From: Arsenophonus apicola
Lineage (GTDB): Bacteria > Pseudomonadota > Gammaproteobacteria > Enterobacterales > Enterobacteriaceae
Direction of reading: 5' to 3'
Assembly (NCBI RefSeq): GCF_020268605.1
Contig: NZ_CP084222.1
Location: 62,001-126,000, forward strand
DNA: 64,000 nt
In this document: positions 9,260 to 18,322 of the stretch, piece by piece
Layout of the letters: every line of letters begins with the position of its first letter
Position numbering within the stretch: position 1 is the first letter of the stretch
Position numbers and translations under genes: made by a program
Notes under the pieces: model-generated
Told to the model about the DNA's origin: nothing
Database searches by the model: none
The model's input: the letters and a program-made list of their open reading frames with translations, nothing else

Positions 9260-11302
9260 TTATTCATTAATACCATAACTCTGTAACATTGCATCTAGCT
9301 TTGGTTTTCGTCCACGGAAACGTTCAAAAAGTACCATGGGTTCCTCTGAACCACCACGACTTAAAATATTATCAAGAAATGCTAATCCAGTACTGCGATT
9401 AAAAATACCTTCTTCGCTGAATCGTGAGAATGCATCGGCGGCTAAAACGTCGGCCCATAAATAACTATAGTAACCGGCCGCATAACCACCAGCAAAAATA
9501 TGGCTAAATGCATGCGGGAAACGACTCCATTCTGGAGACGGTACTACTGCAACTTGTTGTTTAACCGATTGTAAGGTTGATAAAATTTGTCCGCTTTTTT
9601 GCGGCGAATATTCTGTATGTAAACGAAAATCAAATAAGCCAAATTCTAATTGACGAAGAATAAACATTGCAGCCTGATAATTTTTGGCTGCTAACATATT
9701 ATCTAACATTGATTTTGGTAATGGTTCACCAGTTTCATAATGACCTGAAATAAAAGCAAGTGCTTCCGGTTCCCAACACCAATTTTCCATAAATTGACTT
9801 GGCAGTTCGATAGCATCCCAGGGTACACCATTAATGCCAGCAACATCCGCTACTTCAATTTGGGTTAACATATGGTGTAAACCATGGCCAAATTCATGGA
9901 ATAGGGTAATAACTTCATCATGGGTAAACAGCGCCGGTTTATCACCAATGGGTTTGTTAAAATTACAGGTTAGGTAAGCCACCGGTTTTTGTTCGCTACC
10001 ATCGGCATGTTTTAATTTGCCTGCACAATCATTCATCCAGGCACCGCCACGTTTATGTTCTCGGGCATAGAGATCTAAATAGAAGCTACCGCATAAATCA
10101 CCGCGTTCATCATATAATTCGAAGAAACGCACATCGGGATGCCATATCTCCACATCATGACGTTCTTTAGCTGTCAAACCATAAATTCTGTTAATCACCT
10201 CGAACAGACCGTTTATAACCCGTTGTTCTGGAAAATAGGCACGTAGTTGTTCATTATCAATTGAAAATTTATGCTGTTTTTGCTTTTCACTGTAATAACC
10301 CAGATCCCAGGGCTCAAGTTTTTCAATCCCGTAGTGATCCTTAGCAAATTGGGACAATTCAGCAAGCTCTTTTTCACCTTGGTGGTAAGCTCGCTGGGCA
10401 AGATCGGTAAGAAAATCTAGCACCTGTTTGGGTGATTCGGCCATTTTAGTGGCTAGCGATTTTTCAGCAAAGTTATTAAAACCAAGTAATTGAGCTAATT
10501 CGTAACGTAAGGCTAAAATTTCGTCCATAACCTCGCTATTATCCCATTTGCCAGCATTTGGCCCCTGATCAGAAGCACGGGTGTTATAGGCATGATGCAT
10601 TTCTTGGCGTAGCTCACGATTATCAGCATAAGTCATAATCGGCAGATAGCTTGGCATATCCAACGTGAATAACCAGCCTTCTTCTCCTTTAGAGTTAGCT
10701 AATGCTTTTGCTGCTAACAGCGCACTTTCTGGTATACCAGCAAGCTTGTCGCTATTTTTAATCAGTTTTGTCCAACCCATTGTTGCATCTAGGACATTAT
10801 TGCTAAATTTAGTTTTTAATTCGGCAATTCGAATAGCAATTTCGCCATAACGCTTCTTTTTTTCTACAGGTAAACCAATTCCGGATAACTCAAAATCACG
10901 TAACGTATTTTCAATCGATTTACGTTGTGCTTGATTGAGTTTATCAAATTCAGCACTATTTTTTAGTGACTTATAAGCTTGATAAAGGCCGGTGTGTTGC
11001 CCCATCCAGGTACTAAATTCTGATAGCATAGGTAAACAGTTATCATAAACTTGTCGTAACTCATCACTATTTTTTACTGCATGGAGGTGACTAACGGGTG
11101 ACCAAGCGCGGGATAGTCGGTTGTTAGCTTCTTCTAATGGTTGGCATAAATTGTTCCAGCTAAAGGTGCTATTTTCTTTAAGTATGGTCTCAATTGTCTG
11201 TCGATAGCCATCTAATACAGTGTTTACCGCTGGGATCACATCTTGCGGTGTGATGGTGGAAAAATGGGGTAACACCGATTTTGTTAGTAAAGGATTTGTC
11301 AT
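9260..11302 (-). CDS. prlC: Oligopeptidase A (M3 metallopeptidase)
   Basis: 680 residues, the same length as E. coli PrlC/OpdA. It is a cytoplasmic zinc peptidase of family M3 that degrades peptides, including cleaved signal peptides. The zinc motif HEFGH starts at residue 469, embedded in VITLFHEFGHGLHHMLT, and the following region with GVPWDAIELPSQFMENW supplies the third ligand, as in the family. The N-terminus reads MTNPLLTKSVLPHFSTI, typical of OpdA. It is the first gene of a two-gene unit with rsmJ. No lesion is seen. Confidence 0.97.
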   Translation of the reverse strand: MTNPLLTKSVLPHFSTITPQDVIPAVNTVLDGYRQTIETILKENSTFSWNNLCQPLEEANNRLSRAWSPVSHLHAVKNSDELRQVYDNCLPMLSEFSTWMGQHTGLYQAYKSLKNSAEFDKLNQAQRKSIENTLRDFELSGIGLPVEKKKRYGEIAIRIAELKTKFSNNVLDATMGWTKLIKNSDKLAGIPESALLAAKALANSKGEEGWLFTLDMPSYLPIMTYADNRELRQEMHHAYNTRASDQGPNAGKWDNSEVMDEILALRYELAQLLGFNNFAEKSLATKMAESPKQVLDFLTDLAQRAYHQGEKELAELSQFAKDHYGIEKLEPWDLGYYSEKQKQHKFSIDNEQLRAYFPEQRVINGLFEVINRIYGLTAKERHDVEIWHPDVRFFELYDERGDLCGSFYLDLYAREHKRGGAWMNDCAGKLKHADGSEQKPVAYLTCNFNKPIGDKPALFTHDEVITLFHEFGHGLHHMLTQIEVADVAGINGVPWDAIELPSQFMENWCWEPEALAFISGHYETGEPLPKSMLDNMLAAKNYQAAMFILRQLEFGLFDFRLHTEYSPQKSGQILSTLQSVKQQVAVVPSPEWSRFPHAFSHIFAGGYAAGYYSYLWADVLAADAFSRFSEEGIFNRSTGLAFLDNILSRGGSEEPMVLFERFRGRKPKLDAMLQSYGINE

Positions 11303-11498
11303 AATAAAAACATCCTGTGATTAATTATCCTATTTGCTAGGTACAATTAAATATATAAGAGATGTGATTAAGATATGGCCACATACGGCTGAGTTCAATA
11401 TTAGGCTAGATATTTTATCTAATTTTTTGCGAGATTGTTTAAATACATAGGTTTAGAATTTCTGCAAATAGGATTATAATGGTTACCAATTTTTCCAT

Positions 11499-11593
11499 GG
11501 AAGATCATCGTCCCCGGTGGGGTGGCTGGACTTCAAATCCAGATGGGGCCGCCAGCGGTCCTTGGCAGGTTCGACTCCTGTGGTCTTCCACCA
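11499..11593 (+). tRNA. selC: tRNA-Sec (selenocysteine), anticodon TCA
   Basis: A 95-nt cloverleaf differing by only a few bases from E. coli selC. The 8-bp acceptor stem GGAAGATC pairs with GGTCTTCC, the anticodon TCA (11533-11535) sits in loop CTTCAAA, the long extra arm is present, the T arm is GCAGGTTCGACTCCTGT, and the encoded CCA ends at 11593. It inserts selenocysteine at UGA codons with SelB. selC is a well-known integration site for genomic islands in enterobacteria, and the accessory genes begin right behind it here. No second copy of its 3' end was found in the window. Confidence 0.97.
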
Positions 11594-11659
11594 AATGAGT
11601 CAATCTAATTCTACTAATCTCTTATTAATATATCTATTTTTAATTCAACGGATATCAAC

Positions 11660-12453
11660 GGTTCTGTTGCGTTGAGTGTTATCAAGTAAAATGCTGTTTT
11701 TTTTTTTACCTATGTCTCTGATCTGAAATACTTTTAAATGCCTGAATTAGTCCATCAATATTATTGCTAAGTAGTATGGTCGCTGATATCTCACCTATTC
11801 ACTGAACCTACATAATCGCGAAGAAATAATGGCTGAGTGCGGTATTATCGTTGACTATTCGCCTATATTGCTGGTTATCAGATTAACACCGATAGTAAAT
11901 AAAGCATTTCGTCAGTATAAAGCTCCCTTAGACCGATGGTGGTGCGTCAATGAAGCTTATATCAACATCAAAGGCCAGTGGAGATATTTGGATCGGGCTG
12001 TTGCTACGTCACGGATGACTATCGATTTTCTGCTGACGGTTAAGTGGGATAGTGCTGCTGCGGTGTTTTTTTTCACAAGGTCATTCGTCATCACGGCCAA
12101 TCCGAGGTAGTGACCATTGATAAAAGTGGTGCTAATACCGCAGCATTAGCTACTCTCAACACAGATAAATCTAAAGACCAAAATATTACTGTTAGGCAAA
12201 GTAAGTATTTATACAAGCGGGCAGAACAGAACCATCGAAATAACAAGCGACGTATACACTCTATGCTGTTTTTTAAGTCACTGGGGCGGGCGCAAACCTT
12301 GTTTGCAGTATCAAACTGATACTTATATTAAAAATGGGTTAGTTTCAACATTCGAAAGGGATGACTTGCCACAGGTTATCCTATTTTATTTGTTAGTTGC
12401 CTAAAAAAACAGCTCGACTTTAATTGATCGGCTGACGTTAATGCAACAAAAGC
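11660..12453 (+). mobile_element. Degenerate IS6-family insertion sequence
   Basis: About 794 bp, the usual size of IS6-family elements. The left end begins GGTTCTGTTGCGT. The right end, read on the other strand, begins GCTTTTGTTGCAT, which matches at 10 of 13 positions. It encloses a broken IS6-type transposase. It begins 66 bases downstream of selC, at the entry of the accessory island. Boundaries are by eye. Confidence 0.7.
11787..12319 (+). pseudogene. Broken IS6-family transposase
   Basis: Fragments of a DDE transposase spread over two frames. The first runs from about 11787 (YLTYSLNLHNREEIMAE, then DRWWCVNEAYINIKGQWRYL, then TIDFLLTVKWDSAAA); the second, from 12110, reads TIDKSGANTAALATLN, then VRQSKYLYKRAEQNHRNNKR and MLFFKSLGRAQ. 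The three catalytic regions typical of IS26-like transposases (DET-, DKSGAN-, EQDH-like) are recognisable, although the first D is replaced (NEAY). The frame is lost at a run of eight T (12066-12073), and the N-terminus lies behind a stop. It cannot make an active enzyme. Confidence 0.85.
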
Positions 12454-12548
12454 AAAATTGTTTATTCATTTATGTAATAATTGCACGCAGACAAAAACTA
12501 AACATTTAATTATAATTTTTAACATTTTGTTTTAATTAAATTCAAAAA

Positions 12549-15500
12549 ATGGAATATAGCATGACATTTTTAATAAACTCAAACGTCCCATCATCTGCCT
12601 GGTTAGCATCTACTGCAGATTTTTCACAACGTAACAAAAGAGCGGCTGAAAATGTAGCTAATGAAGAAAAGGCAACAGATAATTTAATAAATTCAGACAG
12701 CATAATACCGCAAGATGGAGAAATGTCATCAACTTCATTGGCACATAACGCTGTCACCAAATACAAACATGCAAGTGTTGCGCTTATCAATCAATTGCAT
12801 CATAAATTACCAACTGTCATAGCATTATCGCCAGACGATTTTTATCATGATGTTAACGATGAACAGGTTAGACTCTTATGTGGCCTGTTAACCGAAGAAG
12901 GCTATATCACTAGTCAACCTTGCGACATTATTTTAGTCCGTGAGTTGGTAAATCATGTCACTGATTATTTGACCCGCTTTAAAGATGATGAAGAGAAGAT
13001 AGCCAAGCTCGTTAGGTTACTATTAAAACCATTAGGTGAATATGGTGCTAATCCAGGGGAAAAAATTTCTTCTGCCCGCCAGCAAGCGGTTATTGCTAAT
13101 TGGTTACAATATGCAGTATTAGGTATGTCATGTGAGGCATGGATACTAGAACAAGTCAGTGACATAAAATCACAGGGGGATTCACTATTCCACCATTCCA
13201 GTTTGCAAGGTCGGTTATTCAATCAACTCAATAGTCAGAGTGAGTCTGGCAAATTGTCGCCTGAAACCTGCGCTTATTTTCAACAGCACGTCGTTAACCG
13301 TATCATGCCAACTTTTATGCCACAGGTTGAGAAGCATAAGGATGGGGAAAAACTATCCGGGGTGATGATAAATCAACCAGAATGGGGCTATTTGCATGCT
13401 GGGCTGACACTATTACAGGAGAGTGGTGCTGACATTAAGGGCATGAGTCTGGAAGAGATTAACAATAACGGTATGCTGCTGGCCGCACTTTTGCAGGAGA
13501 AGATTTTGCCAGCTGAATATAATCGATACTTTAAAATACCGGCTCTAATCCATGAGCGATTAAATAGCGAACAGACCACCACCCCAACGTTGGAAATGAC
13601 CGACGTTTATGCCAATTATTTTGATTATTTAATCCAATCTGAACAAAACAATCCCTTCATTAAATTGATTAACTTATCACAAAATTGGAAGTCCCGGCCC
13701 GAACTAGCTAGTCAAAAATTAACAGCGCATAATATCCCTAGCAGTTGGTTAAATGTCTATTTGGATCAAAATAGAGAGGTTACTATTGAAAATGAACAGG
13801 GAGAAACGTTTTTATTACCTAACATAGATGAAGTTTTTGCCGAGCAGAACCAACAAATTGCTAAATTTACCGAACAGACAGACAGGATTATGCTACCCCT
13901 GGCTTTTAATTCAATCAAACAAGATGAGCAAGTCTTTATTGAACGGGCTGACATTAAACTGGTGAAGGCCGAATTTAATGCTATTGGTAGTTATCGAAGC
14001 ATCCCTATGCGAGGAGCAAGGCGAGGAATGGCTGCGGGTGGATTAATAACCCGGGTGCCTGAATCAATTGATTTGCTACAGTGTAAGTTTAATGGCGAAC
14101 AACGTATGTACGCATTAACCCTGGAGCAGGATGGAGGGCGTTATAGATTATATCGTGTGGATGAAGATAAACAGTCAATTCTTGGCCTATTTGGTCATGA
14201 TGGTCGAGCCTATAATGATGATTATAAATTAAAAACCCATCCTATCATGCCTTTAAAAACAGCAAATGATAAAGCCGATATTCTGTTTGAAAAGTTGGCT
14301 AAGCGGCATGGTGAAAAATTAGCTGCACAACTGCAAGAGGAAGGTTATCAGGAAACCACCCGGCAAAAAGTCGAGGCTTTTTTCTTAAGTCTTATTCCCT
14401 TCTATACCATGATCACTGAGGCACAAAAGGGGAACAAAGGGAAGGCGGTTCTGGCGGGCTCACTTGATCTCTTAAGTTTTTTACCATTTATCGGCAAAGG
14501 TGCTCAAGTTGGTAGCCGGTTTAGCATCGCAATGGGAGAAGCGGCAATAAAAGGGCTACGAACCGGATTAGCACAGGCTACAATCAGACAAGCATTACGT
14601 GAAGGTGGAAAACAGTTTGTTAAGTTTGGTATTCCTCATATAGCTAATCGTTTGCCGGCTAAAACTTATATTAACTTAGGGATCACTTTTTTACGTAGTG
14701 CGGATCCGGGTTTTGAATTACTCACCTCGGGCGGCATAAGAGGAGTTAATGCGTTAAAAAATGCGGCGCGGCAACTACAACATGAAATTAAAGGATTAAA
14801 CCCATTAATCAAGGCGTTGGAAAAAAAGACACAAGATTTGGCTGCTGAGTCAGTTAAATCGTTTAAGATGGAGACCGCTTATCATCCTGAATTGGGAAAA
14901 GAAGTTCAGATCGTAAATATCGGCCAGCAGCAAGGTAAAGACATTTGGGTACAAGTCAATTTGGAAAACAATACCCTTTTTGGTCGAAAATATCGGCTTA
15001 ATTCAACGGGGGAGCTGGAATTAGCACCGGTATCAATCCGTGAGCGGTTGTATCAACTAAAAACCCAAGGAATGGGGGGGAAAGGAGCGAACAAAGCGGC
15101 TCAAAGATGGACTGCCGAAACGAAGCGGGTAACCGGATCGGCAACAAATGCTGAGCGACTCTATAAGCTAAAAGAATTAATTGGTAATCGGGAAGCTAAC
15201 ACTGTTATCAATTTAACCAATGCGGATTTGAGTAATATAAACTTTAGCAATTATTTTAATATGTTTAATGTAAAAATAGACCTCTCATCCGCTGACCTAA
15301 CTGGCATTAATTTACGTAATAGTAAGCTATATCAAATTAAGCTGAAAAAAGCTAAATTGGATGTTGCTAATTTGTCACAAAGCAGTCTCATGCATTCAAA
15401 TTTAACCAAAGCGTCAATGATGAGCGCTAACCTACGTGACGCTAAATTGAATGAGGCTATTCTGAGGAAGGTTGATTTAGGGTCTGCTGATCTGACAAAA

Positions 15501-17201
15501 GCGATCCTAGACGGTGTTGATTTGACAGAAGCTAAACTCATGAATAGCAAGCTGGCAGATGCGCGGATGATTTTCACTAAATTAAATAACGCTGATTTAT
15601 ATAGCGCTAATTTAAATAATGCATTACTGATTTATGCTGATCTGACGCAAGCGAATCTAACTGGCGCTAATTTGACTGCTGCGGATATGACAGCAGCGAT
15701 ACTCACTAAAAACAACTTAACTGGCTCTGAATTAAGAAATGCTAATTTAACTAAAGCTAAACTGAAAAAAGCTAACTTGACTAATGCGAATATGTCAGGG
15801 GCTTCGATGTTGGAGGCTGATTTAACGGAAGCTACACTGATAAATACGAACTTGTCAGGGGCTGATTTAAGTGACGCGACACTGAAAGAATTATGGATTT
15901 TGGGTGCTAATTTTACCGGTGCTAAACTAAACAATACCTCCTTTACGCTTGCCCTGCCTAAATGGACTGAAAATAACCTAAACACGGCACTTAATCATTT
16001 TGATAATAAAATTAGTCTGTTAACCACTATTGACAGCATTGATAATCAATATAGCGAATTAAAAAACAAACTGGCGCTACAATTAATCCGTTCTCTTGAC
16101 AAACCTAGCCTCAATCTTACCAATGTCACATTTCCATTATTAGACATTCTTAGCAAAGAACCATTTATAATCAATCAGGATATTTCTCTATTTGTTAATA
16201 AGCTAGTAGCGAATTTAGAAAATCATGCATCACAATTTTTTTCAGCAGCTGAAACGGCTTTCCATCCTGTTTTTAAAACCAATATAAAAATAACTAAAAT
16301 TGGCCAACAACAGGGTAATGACATCTGGATGCAGATAGATCCGAAAAGAGGTGCCCTTTTTGGTGAAAAATATTATCGCGATACTGAAAATAATCTGCAA
16401 TTGGCGCCGGTTGAAGTACAAAAGCAATTTTTAGTTGCTCAACCACTCTCTGAAAGTCAGGGAAAAAAAGTTTTTATAGAACAAAAAGCGCTATCTAGTA
16501 CTATATCTACGACAGGATCCGCTTTTTATGCGAATAAACCGTCACCTCTTGAGCAATCTTTATCTCGTGACGATCTTGATTGGATTCTAACCTCAATCCT
16601 GAGACCAGCTAAGGAATTAAATGCAAAAGGACCCTGTGGGCTTACATCAGCAGGGATTTTCACCTATTTAAATGGCGGAGGGAGAGAGTTAGCAAATACC
16701 TTTTTCCATGAGGTTATAAATAATGCCAAGCATGGAAGAGAGAGTGGCATGCTAGCATCAGACTTAATAAATAGATTAGTAAACAATGGTACAGAGGTTA
16801 ACGTAGATATTTATTTGAAAAGCATTCCTGATAAACCTAGGGTTACGCATGGATATTTAGCTGCTGAATTAGGGGATATAGCGCGAGAACATCTTTTCGA
16901 TATTAACGCTATTCGCGCTAAAATAGATAGTATGCCGCCTGGGGAAAGTCAAATGTTTTTTATTGATAATTCCCACGTGATTACGCTAGCACGAGACAAT
17001 GATAATAAACTATGGCTATTTGATACAGCACTTAACCCCAAAATGAGCAACTTCCCAGGATTTGAAGATTTCACAGAATTTCAAGACGTCACAAAATCAG
17101 GAGAAAACTATGCTACTGATTTAGAAGCACAAGCTATTTTAGATAAGTATTTGCAACGTATACAAACCCAACCTGTAATTGTTAGCATAAAACATAAATA
17201 A
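12549..17201 (+). CDS. Giant toxin-like protein: pore/translocation region, pentapeptide repeats, C-terminal YopT-like cysteine protease domain
   Basis: 1550 residues; the ATG at 12561, with GGA about eight bases upstream, is a likelier start than 12549. Residues 1-600 are an uncharacterised helical region. Around residues 610-700 two hydrophobic stretches (FFLSLIPFYTMITEA and LAGSLDLLSFLPFIGKGA) resemble the membrane-active part of dermonecrotic-type multidomain toxins. Residues about 886-1132 are a run of some fifty pentapeptide repeats (A[DN]LxxA pattern), which fold as a right-handed beta helix. A module of about 60 residues occurs on both sides of it (775-836 and 1235-1290). The C-terminal 200 residues contain GPCGLTSAG (Cys1363), NSHVITL (His1476) and WLFDTA (Asp1492). 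The Cys-His spacing of 113 and His-Asp spacing of 16 fit the C58 family (YopT Cys139, His258, Asp274 from memory). I infer an effector or toxin delivered to host cells. The export route is not visible, and there is no N-terminal Sec signal. Confidence 0.75.
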   Translation: MEYSMTFLINSNVPSSAWLASTADFSQRNKRAAENVANEEKATDNLINSDSIIPQDGEMSSTSLAHNAVTKYKHASVALINQLHHKLPTVIALSPDDFYHDVNDEQVRLLCGLLTEEGYITSQPCDIILVRELVNHVTDYLTRFKDDEEKIAKLVRLLLKPLGEYGANPGEKISSARQQAVIANWLQYAVLGMSCEAWILEQVSDIKSQGDSLFHHSSLQGRLFNQLNSQSESGKLSPETCAYFQQHVVNRIMPTFMPQVEKHKDGEKLSGVMINQPEWGYLHAGLTLLQESGADIKGMSLEEINNNGMLLAALLQEKILPAEYNRYFKIPALIHERLNSEQTTTPTLEMTDVYANYFDYLIQSEQNNPFIKLINLSQNWKSRPELASQKLTAHNIPSSWLNVYLDQNREVTIENEQGETFLLPNIDEVFAEQNQQIAKFTEQTDRIMLPLAFNSIKQDEQVFIERADIKLVKAEFNAIGSYRSIPMRGARRGMAAGGLITRVPESIDLLQCKFNGEQRMYALTLEQDGGRYRLYRVDEDKQSILGLFGHDGRAYNDDYKLKTHPIMPLKTANDKADILFEKLAKRHGEKLAAQLQEEGYQETTRQKVEAFFLSLIPFYTMITEAQKGNKGKAVLAGSLDLLSFLPFIGKGAQVGSRFSIAMGEAAIKGLRTGLAQATIRQALREGGKQFVKFGIPHIANRLPAKTYINLGITFLRSADPGFELLTSGGIRGVNALKNAARQLQHEIKGLNPLIKALEKKTQDLAAESVKSFKMETAYHPELGKEVQIVNIGQQQGKDIWVQVNLENNTLFGRKYRLNSTGELELAPVSIRERLYQLKTQGMGGKGANKAAQRWTAETKRVTGSATNAERLYKLKELIGNREANTVINLTNADLSNINFSNYFNMFNVKIDLSSADLTGINLRNSKLYQIKLKKAKLDVANLSQSSLMHSNLTKASMMSANLRDAKLNEAILRKVDLGSADLTKAILDGVDLTEAKLMNSKLADARMIFTKLNNADLYSANLNNALLIYADLTQANLTGANLTAADMTAAILTKNNLTGSELRNANLTKAKLKKANLTNANMSGASMLEADLTEATLINTNLSGADLSDATLKELWILGANFTGAKLNNTSFTLALPKWTENNLNTALNHFDNKISLLTTIDSIDNQYSELKNKLALQLIRSLDKPSLNLTNVTFPLLDILSKEPFIINQDISLFVNKLVANLENHASQFFSAAETAFHPVFKTNIKITKIGQQQGNDIWMQIDPKRGALFGEKYYRDTENNLQLAPVEVQKQFLVAQPLSESQGKKVFIEQKALSSTISTTGSAFYANKPSPLEQSLSRDDLDWILTSILRPAKELNAKGPCGLTSAGIFTYLNGGGRELANTFFHEVINNAKHGRESGMLASDLINRLVNNGTEVNVDIYLKSIPDKPRVTHGYLAAELGDIAREHLFDINAIRAKIDSMPPGESQMFFIDNSHVITLARDNDNKLWLFDTALNPKMSNFPGFEDFTEFQDVTKSGENYATDLEAQAILDKYLQRIQTQPVIVSIKHK
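15205..15950 (+). repeat. Pentapeptide-repeat coding region inside the toxin gene
   Basis: In-frame 15-base units encode A[DN]LxxA-type pentapeptides (for example GADLSDATL, TQANLTGANL, TNANMSGASM), about fifty in a row. The DNA repeats (GCTAATTTA-like cores) are diverged, so the domain is old and not a recent expansion. Several long antisense frames across it are by-products of this periodicity. Confidence 0.9.
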
Positions 17202-17211
17202 TTGATAATAA

Positions 17212-17253
17212 GTTGACATCCTCCACGTCCTTTAGGGCGTGGAGGATGTCAAC
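17212..17253. repeat. Strong palindromic hairpin after the toxin gene
   Basis: Perfect 16-bp arms GTTGACATCCTCCACG and CGTGGAGGATGTCAAC, with three more pairs (one G.T) closing a TTTA loop. It starts ten bases after the toxin stop. There is no T run on either side, so it is not a standard intrinsic terminator. It looks like the subterminal hairpin left by an IS200/IS605-type element, which is recall rather than proof. It may also act as a transcript-end stem. Confidence 0.7.
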
Positions 17254-18322
17254 TGTTTCTAGACTAGCAAAACTTAAATATTCACTAAACAAACCACTAT
17301 TTTCAATCAAATTATTGCTGAGATTAACCACGATTTTATTTTTAGGAAAATCAATAAAACTAAGCGAATAACAATTCATTATCTAAATGCAATAACGCAA
17401 TAACCATGCATTAACTAATAACAATTCAAAATAGTTATTCCATTAACAATTTAACCTGGTGACCAGTTTTGGATGTTTATAAAACGCCAAATACATTGGG
17501 AAATGTGAAACTATGCACAAAAATAAACAAATAAAGAAGATAACGTATTAAAACCGTTATTTGCGCTAGGTTAATGATATGTATATGAATTTTTAAAAAT
17601 ACTAACGATAACTGCCATTTTGTTCTGGGTTACTAATCGTGTTTCAAATTGGTAGTGAAAGTGAAAATTCTCAATTCTCAGAGGTTGTAACGCTACAACC
17701 TAAAAAAGCCGTCCACATTTAATACTTCCCCGCATAAGTGAGGTTTGAAGGTGCTTGATATCGCCGGTTGACTGAGCAAATACAAATAAATATTGAAATA
17801 CCAAATCGTCTCGAGAGGTAGTTCGTGGTCACCAAACGATGGCTTAGTTTGGTGTTGTAGCGTCACTTTTCTAGATTAATTAGCCGTGTGCTGGGTGATG
17901 CCGCGCTCATTCAGCATGATGTTGACAGTGAACATGCTATGGATTGTTTAGATCTTACGCGGTCGATCAGTAGGTGAGAGCGCCACTATATCAGCAGTAA
18001 GTATAAAAAAATGTTCTGGTGTAAGCGGATAACACAAAATGTAAGTTGATGTGGTAATTGCTGAAATAACAGTCTAATGGAACATTTGTTAGCCAAAATA
18101 GAGTGTGAACTCTAAAGCGACCGTTTAAACAAACTGGATAATTTGGGCTAACCATTACAGAACCTATGACGCAATGCACTTTATTTGATTGAGCATGCAT
18201 TAGATTGATAAGTGTTTTTGCGGTTAAGCAAATGTAATAACCACCGGCTGTCTACTATCAACAAAAATCTAGCAATGCAGCGGAGTTACCCTTTCTCACA
18301 AAATATAAGGAAAATAAAGACC
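17254..18322. other. Non-coding / decayed stretch between toxin and NRPS genes
   Basis: About 1.07 kb with no convincing gene. An open stretch at about 17876-17975 (reading ISRVLGDAALIQHDVD) looks protein-like but has no start and I do not recognise it, so it may be debris of a lost gene. A minus-strand frame at 17182-17379 overlaps the hairpin and is not supported. Any NRPS promoter must lie here, but I cannot point to convincing -35/-10 boxes. Confidence 0.5.

Noticed and set aside
15332..15985. Long minus-strand frames across the pentapeptide region (15332-15577 and 15632-15985)
   Set aside because: They arise from the 15-base periodicity of the plus-strand repeats; there is no ribosome site or family match.
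17182..17379. 65-residue minus-strand frame with a vaguely leucine-rich-repeat look
   Set aside because: It spans the palindrome and the end of the toxin gene, and has no ribosome site or upstream continuation.
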